Assembly: GCA_025450955.1 (NCBI GenBank)
Contig: JANWLJ010000106.1
Coordinates: forward strand, 1 to 9,706
Direction: 5' to 3'
Origin: Polyangium sp. (in: bacteria)
GTDB lineage: Bacteria; Myxococcota_A; Polyangia; Palsa-1104
Length of the DNA: 9,706 nt
The position numbers were made by a program, and so were the translations under genes. Shown here piece by piece: positions 1 through 6,414 of this stretch. Positions within the stretch are counted from its first letter, which is position 1, and every line of letters starts with the position of its first letter. A model generated the notes under the pieces. That model did no database searches and was not told the DNA's origin. It worked only from the letters and a program-made list of their open reading frames with translations.

Positions 1-11
1 ACTCCGCGCCC

Positions 12-962
12 ATGTTCCCCGGCTTTCAGCTCGCCGACTTCGAGGCCTACGCCCCGAAGAAGTGGAAGTCGAACGTCTTCAACCGCGAGCGGCTCGAGGT
101 GAAGCAGAAGCTGGTCGCGCTCGGCCGCGAGCTGCAGGGCGCGCTCGTCGGTGCCGACGGCTCGCCGCTCGCCGCCGAGGCTTCGGTCGAGCATCCGGCG
201 CTGTGGAACCACAAGCAGGTCGAGGCGCAGCATCTCTTTTTTTCGCGCAACGAAGGCGCGCGCAAAGAGCTCGACCGGATCATCGATCGCCAAAAGTCTC
301 TGGCGTCGATGATCGACGATCCGACCCCGCTCCGAAATCACGTGCTCCTCGCCATCACCCTCGCCGAGCGCGAGCTCGACCTGTCGCTCAAGCTCCATCC
401 CGACGCGCGGGTCGATCGGCAGAACCTCGAGCGCAAGTGTGAGGATCACTTCGAGCGCGAAAAGCTCCTGCACCTTCTGCGTGGGCTCGGCGCCGGCTAT
501 CGCATTGGCGTGGCGCCCTCGTCGACGCCGGTCGGTGAGCTCGACGACGCGCGACTGCGGGAGATCGTCTCCGCCCTGGCGCAGCCGGCGCCGCTCGCCC
601 TGCCGGGCACGCCGCCGCGGCTTCTCTACGTCGGCCGCGCGCTCGCTCGCGAAGAGGCGATCGCCGCCGGGGCCGAGATCGTCGAGCAGGTGCGCGGCGC
701 GCTCACTTCGCTCCTCGAGCTCTATCGCTTCATCGCCTGGTCGCGCGACAACGACTTTGTCTCGATGCGCGAGGCGCTGCAGAAGGAGAAGCAGGCGCAG
801 CGTCAAAAAGGATTGGTGCGAAACGACACGGTGCGGATCGTGCGCGGGATGTTCGCCGGCAAGTCGGGGGTGGTGCAGGAGATCGACGCCCGCGGCGGCC
901 TCAAGGTGCTGGTCGGCAAGGTCGCGGTGAAGGTCGACGTCGAGGACGTCGCCAAGAGCTGA
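12..962 (+). CDS. Uncharacterised protein with C-terminal KOW-like motif
   Basis: I do not recognise a named family for most of this 316-residue protein. It has no signal peptide or membrane segment, so it is probably cytoplasmic. Residues 1-150 are mostly charged and helical, with a notable aromatic/basic start (KKWKSNVFNRERL at 16-28). Residues 205-265 form another charged helical stretch. Residues 268-313 look like a KOW motif: VRNDTVRIVRG, then FAGKSGVVQEID, then a basic hydrophobic strand repeat. KOW motifs, as in NusG and ribosomal proteins L24/L26, bind RNA or protein, so a link to ribosome or RNA is inferred only. The ATG lies 11 bases from the window edge and the three in-frame codons before it are open, so the true start may be further upstream; no Shine-Dalgarno can be judged. 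It converges on the kinase-like gene with a 40-bp gap. A run of seven T at 237-243 encodes the Phe-Phe of HLFFS. Confidence 0.8.
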   Translation: MFPGFQLADFEAYAPKKWKSNVFNRERLEVKQKLVALGRELQGALVGADGSPLAAEASVEHPALWNHKQVEAQHLFFSRNEGARKELDRIIDRQKSLASMIDDPTPLRNHVLLAITLAERELDLSLKLHPDARVDRQNLERKCEDHFEREKLLHLLRGLGAGYRIGVAPSSTPVGELDDARLREIVSALAQPAPLALPGTPPRLLYVGRALAREEAIAAGAEIVEQVRGALTSLLELYRFIAWSRDNDFVSMREALQKEKQAQRQKGLVRNDTVRIVRGMFAGKSGVVQEIDARGGLKVLVGKVAVKVDVEDVAKS

Positions 963-985
963 AGCCCGTCCGATCGCGCCGGGCT
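963..985. terminator. Possible short hairpin between convergent genes
   Basis: Just after the stop of the KOW-protein gene, AGCCCG (963-968) is complemented by CGGGCT (980-985) around an 11-base loop. It could end transcription from either side in the 40-bp convergent gap. The stem has only six pairs and there is no T-run on either side, so this is weak. Confidence 0.22.
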
Positions 986-1002
986 CGTCGGAGCGGCGCG
1001 GT

Positions 1003-3150
1003 TTAGCGGTGGCTCTTGAGCGCGCGCAGCCGGGCGGCGAGCGCCTTGGCCTCCGCTTCGCCCGCGCGATCGCGATGGTGCTTGGCGGTCGACATCCTCT
1101 TTCCGACCGCGCGACCGAGCGCAGCCTCGAGCCTCTTCACGTCGCGTCCGGAGGCGCCGGCCGCCTGAGCGCGGGTGAGCGCGTCGATGGCTTTCGCCAG
1201 GTCGTCCTTGGCCGCCAGGTGCTCCGCCTCGGTGAGGAGCTGCGCGGCCGTGGCCGCGGGCGCCACCACCGGGGCGACCGGCGCAGGCGCGACCGGACGC
1301 GCGGGCGGCGGCGTCACCGGCTGGGCGGCGACCGCGGGCTTGGCGACCGGCGCCGGCGCTGGGACCGGCGGCTTCTTCAACACGAAATAGAGGACGACCG
1401 CGAGCACCACCGTCGCCACCACGCCGCCCGCGACCAGGAACCACTTTCGCGACGAGTCGATCTCGGCGAGCATCTCGCTCTCGTCCATGCGGTCGGCGCC
1501 GAGCCCCGCTCCGCCGATCACCGCCATCCGCTGGGTGGCGCCGGTCTTGAGCGACAGGCGCGCCCGGTCCGCGGCGGAGACATCGACGCCGTCGACGTCC
1601 ACCGCGCCCTGCTTGCCGGTGGTGCCGGTCGGCGCCAGCACATCACCGCCTGCGCGCGCGGCGGCGGCCGCCTCCATCTTGGCGCGCTCCTCCTCGATCT
1701 CGCCGACCTTGAACCAGGCGGTGTCGCGAAAGCCGCCCTGGGCCGGCTGCGCCTGCGCGGCGACCTTCGCTTGCGCCTGCGCCACCGCGGCGTGCACTTC
1801 CGGAGAGGCGCTCACCGGCACGTTACGCGGCTGGGGCGGCACATTGCGCGGCGCCTCGGCCATCACCGTGCGCGCATCGGGCGGAGCGCTCGTCGGGGCG
1901 GCCGGGATCATCATCGGCGGCGCCGCGGGCGGCGCGGCACCAGGGCCACCTGGAGCCGCTTCGGGCCGCCCGGTCGGCGACGGGATCCCCATCACCGTCG
2001 CCGCCATCGCCGGACGACCCGCGGCCACCGGCGCGCTCGGCGCCGTGGCGACCGGCAAGCTCGGCGTCGTCGCCGGCGGCGGGCTCGCCATCGCGGGCAT
2101 GTTCGGCGTGGTGATCGCCGGCATGTTCGGGACGGTGATCGCCGGCGGCTTGGCGCTGCGCGCCGCATCGACCTCACTCAAAAACTGACGCAGGGTCAAA
2201 TGGCGCCGGCCGCCGCTCTTTTCGAGCGACTTCAAGATCACCCGATCGAGCTCCGGGGACAGCCCCGGCCGCTTGTGCGACGGCGGCGTCGGCGTCGCGT
2301 TCACCTGCTGCGCGAGCAGCGCCGGCGTGTCGCCTGCAAACGGCGGCGCCCCGGTGAGCGCGTGATAAAAGATCGATCCCAAGCTGTAGATGTTCGAGCG
2401 CTGATCGACCGGCCGCCCCTCGACCTGCTCCGGCGAGAGGTACGCCGGCGCGCCGAACACCTTGTCCGAGACCGGCTCGGCCAGCCCGAACTCGCCGACC
2501 TTCACCTGGTCGCCGGGGCCGATGAGGAGGTTGCGCGGCGCGACGTCGCGATGAATCACGCCGACCTTCTGCGCCTCGGTGAGCGCCTCGCCGGCTTGCA
2601 GCACGATCGCCGCGGCGCGCTCGAGCGGCAGCGGGCCCTCGCGTCCGATGAGCTCGTCGAGCGCGATCCCGACCGGCGGCTCGGTGGCGACATTGAGCCG
2701 CCCGTCGCTGGTGCGCCCCGGATCGACCACGCGCACGATCCGCTCCGAGCTCACCTTGGCGAGCTGTTTGAGCTCGCGCAGCGCGCGATCGGCCATGCTG
2801 GCGTTCGGCAGCACCGACGGCGCCACCACTTTGATCGCGACCTGCGCGCCGCCCTGAGCGGTGTCGCGCGCGTCGAAGAGCGTGCCGGTCGGCGTCTCGA
2901 TTCCGGCGCCGGAGACCAGAAATCGTCCGGCGATCGCGTTCGCCTGGCTCTGCGATGCCAGGACGGTGGCGGCCTCGGGCGCGGCAGCGACTACCGGCGC
3001 TGAAGCGACTGGGGGCGCGACCGGCGGCGGCGCGGAAGGCGGCGGCATGGCGACGGGCGCGGCCGCGGGCGGCGGCAATCGCGTGGCGTCCATCGGGCAG
3101 AAATTGGCGTCGTCGGGGTACTGATTACCGCACGCGGGACAGAGTCGCAT
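1003..3150 (-). CDS. Membrane-anchored Ser/Thr kinase-like protein, probable pseudokinase
   Basis: The 715-residue protein starts with a zinc-ribbon-like motif (C4, C7, C18, and Asp at 21 in place of a fourth Cys). A Pro/Ala linker follows, then a protein-kinase fold at about 76-330, a long Pro/Ala-rich linker to about 470, and one membrane segment at about 570-590 (WFLVAGGVVATVVLAVVLYF). A Pro-rich stretch and charged helices, possibly TPR-like, form the C-terminus, predicted outside the cytoplasm. Conserved kinase residues are VAIK Lys107, HRD 200-202 and Asn207, and a recognisable activation segment (GAPAYLSPEQ). Unusual are the degenerate glycine loop (GAGIETPTG), Ala204 where Ser/Thr kinases have Lys (HRDVAPRN), EFG at 220-222 in place of DFG, and Asn where Asp is usual in DQRSNIYSLG. 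Activity is therefore doubtful and a pseudokinase or scaffold role is likely. ATG at 3150 is chosen because AGGAG lies 8 bases upstream; a TTG at 3156 in the same frame is too close to it. Confidence 0.9.
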   Translation of the reverse strand: MRLCPACGNQYPDDANFCPMDATRLPPPAAAPVAMPPPSAPPPVAPPVASAPVVAAAPEAATVLASQSQANAIAGRFLVSGAGIETPTGTLFDARDTAQGGAQVAIKVVAPSVLPNASMADRALRELKQLAKVSSERIVRVVDPGRTSDGRLNVATEPPVGIALDELIGREGPLPLERAAAIVLQAGEALTEAQKVGVIHRDVAPRNLLIGPGDQVKVGEFGLAEPVSDKVFGAPAYLSPEQVEGRPVDQRSNIYSLGSIFYHALTGAPPFAGDTPALLAQQVNATPTPPSHKRPGLSPELDRVILKSLEKSGGRRHLTLRQFLSEVDAARSAKPPAITVPNMPAITTPNMPAMASPPPATTPSLPVATAPSAPVAAGRPAMAATVMGIPSPTGRPEAAPGGPGAAPPAAPPMMIPAAPTSAPPDARTVMAEAPRNVPPQPRNVPVSASPEVHAAVAQAQAKVAAQAQPAQGGFRDTAWFKVGEIEEERAKMEAAAAARAGGDVLAPTGTTGKQGAVDVDGVDVSAADRARLSLKTGATQRMAVIGGAGLGADRMDESEMLAEIDSSRKWFLVAGGVVATVVLAVVLYFVLKKPPVPAPAPVAKPAVAAQPVTPPPARPVAPAPVAPVVAPAATAAQLLTEAEHLAAKDDLAKAIDALTRAQAAGASGRDVKRLEAALGRAVGKRMSTAKHHRDRAGEAEAKALAARLRALKSHR
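2090..2149 (-). repeat. 24-bp tandem repeat in the kinase linker
   Basis: Two complete 24-bp units (2090-2113 and 2114-2137) and half of a third begin on the plus strand with ATCGCSGGC. On the coding strand they encode repeated PNMPAIT-type peptides in the Pro/Ala-rich linker between the kinase domain and the membrane segment. The units differ at a few bases, so the repeat is not recent. The reading frame is kept, so copy-number change would only lengthen or shorten the linker by 8 residues. Confidence 0.6.
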
Positions 3151-3156
3151 CCGCAA

Positions 3157-3166
3157 CTCTCCTCTC
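3157..3166 (-). promoter_or_regulatory. Strong ribosome binding site of the kinase-like gene
   Basis: The minus strand reads GAGAGGAGAG just before TTG-CGG-ATG. The AGGAG core ends 8 bases before the ATG at 3150 but only 2 bases before the TTG at 3156, which decides the start in favour of the ATG. Confidence 0.7.
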
Positions 3167-3177
3167 AGAACCGCCCG

Positions 3178-3206
3178 ACTATATCGTCGTATCTATGCCA
3201 CAGCAA
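3178..3206 (-). promoter_or_regulatory. Candidate sigma-70-type promoter of the kinase-like gene
   Basis: On the minus strand TTGCTG (3206-3201) is followed after 17 bases by TATAGT (3183-3178), a five-of-six match to TATAAT. The predicted start near 3171 gives a leader of about 20 bases that contains the strong Shine-Dalgarno. The spot is one of few AT-rich places in this region. This suggests the kinase-like gene is expressed separately from rel and the basic microprotein. Seen by eye only. Confidence 0.5.
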
Positions 3207-3255
3207 AAGAAATTGGCGGCAGACGCGGGAGCGGGAGGAGAGCTTGGGAGGGAAG

Positions 3256-3441
3256 CTAGCGAGCGGCTTTGGCGGAAGTCTTGGCGGCGGCGGGCGCCGG
3301 TTTGCCCGGCTCACCGAGGGAGGCGAACAGCTCATCGTAGCTCGGCGTCGAGTGCTTCGCCTCTGCGTTCTTGCGCTTGCGCCCGGCGTTCGACTTGTTG
3401 CGGGTGCGCTTGTGCCAGGTCGCCATCGTGTTCGACGCCAT
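3256..3441 (-). CDS. Small, very basic protein of 61 residues
   Basis: This short gene lies between rel and the kinase-like gene. Residues 10-30 carry nine Lys/Arg (HKRTRNK, then AGRKRKN), followed by STPSYDELFASLGEP and an Ala/Lys tail like those of histone H1-type proteins. The composition suggests binding to RNA, ribosome or DNA, but that is inference. I recall similar short basic proteins ending in a TPS-x-x-ELF-like motif in deltaproteobacteria without a named function. The start at 3441 is supported by GAGGAG at 3454-3449 with a 7-base gap; a second ATG at residue 6 lacks such a site. A promoter candidate with a perfect TTGACA lies upstream. Codon use matches the surroundings. The clear ribosome site and promoter make it more credible than a chance open frame. 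Confidence 0.75.
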   Translation of the reverse strand: MASNTMATWHKRTRNKSNAGRKRKNAEAKHSTPSYDELFASLGEPGKPAPAAAKTSAKAAR

Positions 3442-3448
3442 CAGACTT

Positions 3449-3454
3449 CTCCTC
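3449..3454 (-). promoter_or_regulatory. Strong ribosome binding site of the basic microprotein
   Basis: GAGGAG on the minus strand, 7 bases before the ATG at 3441. It is nearly complementary to the 16S rRNA tail and supports translation of this short gene from its first ATG. Confidence 0.7.
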
Positions 3455-3461
3455 GAAAGAC

Positions 3462-3481
3462 GGCTTCTTTAGCCTGAAGCC
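3462..3481 (-). terminator. Hairpin after rel, weak terminator candidate
   Basis: On the minus strand GGCTTC and GAAGCC form a perfect six-pair stem around an 8-base loop, followed by GTCTTT. It lies 26 bases after the rel stop. The T-rich tail is short, so termination would be partial at best. The stem overlaps the -10 region of the promoter proposed for the basic microprotein. Confidence 0.35.
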
Positions 3482-3494
3482 CGCGCACTGTCAA
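3466..3494 (-). promoter_or_regulatory. Candidate promoter of the basic microprotein
   Basis: A perfect TTGACA (3494-3489) is followed after 17 bases by TAAAGA (3471-3466), a modest -10 match. The expected start near 3459 would give a leader of about 18 bases carrying GAGGAG. The -35 lies downstream of the rel stop, so the microprotein can be transcribed independently of rel. Confidence 0.45.
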
Positions 3495-3506
3495 GTACGC
3501 GCCCGG

Positions 3507-5693
3507 CTACATCCGTGAGACGGAGAACACCCCGCTCAGCCGCTGCAGCGCGCGCATCACCGTCTTGAGCTGCTCGAGGTCGGCGACGTTGAACGAGAAG
3601 GTGTTGACCGCCCGGTTGTCGTCGAGCGAGCGGCAGTTGGCCTGCGAGATGTTGACCCCGAGCTGATTGAACGACTGCGAGATCGACGCGAGCAGCCCGG
3701 GCTTGTCGGCGCACACCACCTGAATCGAAACCGGCCGCGGGGTCTTGAGCTTGCCGTCCCACTCGACGTCGACGCGCCGGTCGGGATCCTGGTCGACCGC
3801 CTTCTGACAGCCGAGCGTGTGCACGGTGACGCCGCGCCCGCGGGTGATGAACCCGACGATCGGATCGCCCACCACCGGCGAGCAGCACTTGGCGAACCGC
3901 ACCAGCACGTCGTTCTCGCCCGCCACCTTGATCCCGGCGGTCTGCCGGCCGGTGACCCGCCGAATCAGGTTCGAGGCCAGCTGGGTGATCGCGTTCTGCG
4001 GCTCGGCCGCCTCCGCCACCACCTCTTTGCGCTTGTCCTCGGGGACCACCGCCTCGACCACGTCGGCGGGCAGCACCTTGCCGTAGCCGACCGCGATCAA
4101 GAGATCGTCGCCCGACGAGAGCCGGAGCGTGACCGCCGCCTTGTCGAGGTCGCCCGCCTTCTGCACCTTGGCGAACCCGTAGCCGTATTTTCGCAGCTCG
4201 CGCTCGAGGAGCTCGCGGCCGAGCTGCTTCGACTTGTCGCGCTCGGCCTGGCGCAGATAATTTCGGATCTTCGCCTTCGCCGACGAGGTGACGACGTACT
4301 TGAGCCAGTCCTTGTTCGGCTTCTGATTCGGAGTGGTGATGATCTCGACGGTGTCGCCGTTTCTCAGCGTGTAGCGAAGCGGCACGATCAGGCCGTTCAC
4401 CCGCGCGCCCGAGCAGTGGTGCCCGACCTCGGTGTGAATCGAGTAGGCGAGATCGATCGGGTTCGCCCCTTTGGGCAGCGCCTTGACGTCGCCCTTCGGG
4501 GTAAAGACATAAACCTCGTCGGCGAACAGATCGATCTTCACCGTCTCGATGAACTCGGTCGGATCTTTCAGATCGCGCTGCCACTCCATGAGCTGGCGCA
4601 GCCAGGCGAACCGCTTGCGATCTTTTTCGTCCTTGGAGTCGGGCCCCTCGAACGGCCGGCCCTCTTTGTAGCGCCAGTGCGCGGCGATGCCCTCCTCGGC
4701 AACGCGGTGCATGTCGGCGGTGCGGATCTGCACCTCCATCCGCTCGGCGCGCGGCCCGATCACCGAGGTGTGCAGCGACTGGTACATGTTCGGCTTGGGC
4801 AGCGCGATGAAGTCTTTGAAGCGCCCCGGGATCGGCGTCCACTTCGAGTGCACCACCCCGAGCGTCTCGTAACAGGCGCGCACGTCGCTCACGATCACCC
4901 GGAAGGCGACGATGTCGAAGAGCTGCTCGAGCTCGCGCCCGGTGCGCAGAATCTTCTGATGAATCGACCACAGATGTTTGGGCCGGCCGTAGACGTGACA
5001 CTCGACGCCCGCCTCGGAGAGCTCACGCTTGAGCGTCGCCGCGACATCATCGATATATTTCTGCCGCTCCTTATGATAATTCGAAACCTTTTCGACCAGC
5101 GCGTTATATTCGTTTGGATATAGATACTTGAACGATAGATCTTCAAGCTCTACTTTAATCCACTGAATCCCCAGCCGATTGGCCAGCGGCGCGTAGATTT
5201 CCATGGTTTCACGCGCGATCCGCTCCTGCTTCTCGGGCGGCATCGCGTCGAGCGTGCGCATGTTGTCGACGCGATCGGCGAGCTTGATCAAGATGACGCG
5301 GATGTCGCGCGCCATCGCGAGCAGCATCTTGCGAAAATTCTCGGCCTGCCGCTCCTCCTTGGTGTTCCAGGGGATCTTGCCGAGCTTGGTCACGCCCTCG
5401 ACGAGAAACGAGATCTCCGGCCCGAACAGCTTGGTGATCTCCTCGGTGGTCGCCGAGGTGTCTTCGACGCAGTCGTGCAGGAGCCCGGCGCAGATCGACG
5501 CCACATCGAGCTTGAGCTCGGCGATGGTGGCGGCGACCCCGAGCGGATGGACGACATAGGGATCTCCGGACCGCCGGAGCTGCCCGTCGTGGGCCTTGGC
5601 GGCGAAGTCGTACGTCCGCTTGATGAGGTCGAGATCGGCGGTCGGGTGATATCCCTCGACCCGGGTCAAGAGGTCCTGAAAGCGTAGCTGCAT
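3507..5693 (-). CDS. rel: Bifunctional (p)ppGpp synthetase/hydrolase (RelA/SpoT family)
   Basis: This is a long RelA/SpoT homologue, the enzyme of the stringent response: it makes (p)ppGpp from ATP and GDP/GTP and breaks it down. Numbering from the GTG at 5696 (729 residues), the hydrolase domain shows H50, H74-D75 and D141 in DRVDN, all metal-site residues. The synthetase domain (about 230-345) has RPKHLWSIHQKI, RFKD at 292-295, YQSLHT and EVQIRT. RFKD is the RXKD signature of bifunctional enzymes, not the EXDD of synthesis-only RelA. TGS (about 386-450), a helical region, a zinc-finger-like domain (C604, C605, H626, C630) and a C-terminal ACT domain (about 655-729) follow, so all regulatory parts are present. 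The start is either GTG 5696 or the adjoining ATG 5693; I give the ATG. No Shine-Dalgarno is visible. It follows gmk by 37 bases, without the usual rpoZ. Confidence 0.97.
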   Translation of the reverse strand: MQLRFQDLLTRVEGYHPTADLDLIKRTYDFAAKAHDGQLRRSGDPYVVHPLGVAATIAELKLDVASICAGLLHDCVEDTSATTEEITKLFGPEISFLVEGVTKLGKIPWNTKEERQAENFRKMLLAMARDIRVILIKLADRVDNMRTLDAMPPEKQERIARETMEIYAPLANRLGIQWIKVELEDLSFKYLYPNEYNALVEKVSNYHKERQKYIDDVAATLKRELSEAGVECHVYGRPKHLWSIHQKILRTGRELEQLFDIVAFRVIVSDVRACYETLGVVHSKWTPIPGRFKDFIALPKPNMYQSLHTSVIGPRAERMEVQIRTADMHRVAEEGIAAHWRYKEGRPFEGPDSKDEKDRKRFAWLRQLMEWQRDLKDPTEFIETVKIDLFADEVYVFTPKGDVKALPKGANPIDLAYSIHTEVGHHCSGARVNGLIVPLRYTLRNGDTVEIITTPNQKPNKDWLKYVVTSSAKAKIRNYLRQAERDKSKQLGRELLERELRKYGYGFAKVQKAGDLDKAAVTLRLSSGDDLLIAVGYGKVLPADVVEAVVPEDKRKEVVAEAAEPQNAITQLASNLIRRVTGRQTAGIKVAGENDVLVRFAKCCSPVVGDPIVGFITRGRGVTVHTLGCQKAVDQDPDRRVDVEWDGKLKTPRPVSIQVVCADKPGLLASISQSFNQLGVNISQANCRSLDDNRAVNTFSFNVADLEQLKTVMRALQRLSGVFSVSRM

Positions 5694-5705
5694 CACCGAC
5701 TGTAC

Positions 5706-5734
5706 AAGCTAACCCATGCGGGCGGGCACATCAA
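5706..5734 (-). promoter_or_regulatory. Possible rel promoter overlapping the gmk stop
   Basis: On the minus strand TTGATG (5734-5729), which overlaps the TGA of gmk, is followed after 17 bases by TAGCTT (5711-5706). A start about 7 bases further would fall at 5698-5701, only 2-5 bases before the GTG. With no Shine-Dalgarno in sight, this would give an almost leaderless rel message. The -10 is a three-of-six match, so this is tentative; readthrough from gmk is equally possible. Confidence 0.33.
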
Positions 5735-6414
5735 CCTTTCGGCCCGTCGCCATCTTTCGAGGGCAGCGCCGCCTGGGCCTGGCTCTCCGCCTCTTTGACC
5801 AGCCGCTCGGCCACCGGGCCCATCCGGTCGAGCGCGCACTGCGCCGCCAGGTAGATCGCGCGCAGCCGCTCGTAGGCGCGCGGCAGATCGTCATTGACGA
5901 TCAAATATTGATAAAGCCCATATTGCTTGAGCTCTTCATGCGCTTTTTTCAGCCGCCGTTCAATCGCCTCGGGCGCGTCGGTGGCGCGCTTGCGCAGCCG
6001 CGCCTCGAGCTCGGTCAGCGACGGGGGCAGCACGAACACCAGGATCGCCTCTTTTTCGAACTTGGCCTTGATCTGGCGCCCGCCCTGATAATCGATATCG
6101 AATAGGACGTGTCTTCCACCCTCGAGCGCCTGCTTGACCGCCTCGGCGGTGGTGCCATAGCGATGCTGGTGCACCTCGGCCCACTCGGCGAACTCGCCCT
6201 CCTCGATCATGCGGCTGAAGGTGGGCTCGTCGATGAAGTGGTAATCGATGCCCTCCTCCTCTCCCCGGCGCATCGGCCGGGTGGTGTAGGAGACCGAAAA
6301 CACGATATCGGAGAACTCTTCGATGAGCCGCCGGCAGAGCGTGGTCTTGCCCGCCCCCGACGGGGAGGAGACGACGATGAGCAGGCCGCGCGGTTTGAGC
6401 TCCTCACTGGTCAT
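5731..6414 (-). CDS. gmk: Guanylate kinase
   Basis: Guanylate kinase phosphorylates GMP to GDP with ATP in the cytoplasm, the essential step that feeds GTP synthesis. The 227-residue protein has the P-loop SPSGAGKTT (17-25) and the GMP-site segment SYTTRPMRRGEEEG (42-55) with Ser42, Arg46 and Arg50. It also has the acidic GEF (73-75), HRYGT (84-88), DIDYQGG (106-112) and a lid region with RLRKRATDAPEAIERRL (139-155). It is slightly longer than the usual 205-210 residues because of a charged tail after 205. Its ATG overlaps the TGA of the remA-like gene (ATGA, 6414-6411), which points to translational coupling; GAAGAGA upstream is a fair Shine-Dalgarno. Segment 5891-5950 is unusually AT-rich. 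In this setting it supplies GDP, and so GTP, upstream of Rel. Confidence 0.97.
   Translation of the reverse strand: MTSEELKPRGLLIVVSSPSGAGKTTLCRRLIEEFSDIVFSVSYTTRPMRRGEEEGIDYHFIDEPTFSRMIEEGEFAEWAEVHQHRYGTTAEAVKQALEGGRHVLFDIDYQGGRQIKAKFEKEAILVFVLPPSLTELEARLRKRATDAPEAIERRLKKAHEELKQYGLYQYLIVNDDLPRAYERLRAIYLAAQCALDRMGPVAERLVKEAESQAQAALPSKDGDGPKG

Noticed and set aside
237..243. Run of seven T as a possible programmed frameshift site
   Set aside because: The frame is open and sensible on both sides with Phe-Phe encoded; no second frame with a credible product follows.
1009..3003. 664-codon open frame on the plus strand opposite the kinase-like gene
   Set aside because: Arg/His/Gly-rich translation without domains; typical shadow of a GC-rich gene on the other strand, which has clear kinase motifs.
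3241..3257. AGCTT/AAGCT inverted repeat at the end of the microprotein gene as terminator
   Set aside because: Five-pair stem, seven-base loop and no T-run; too weak to call.
3819..5123. 434-codon plus-strand open frame opposite rel
   Set aside because: Rel is unmistakable on the minus strand; this frame has no recognisable domain.
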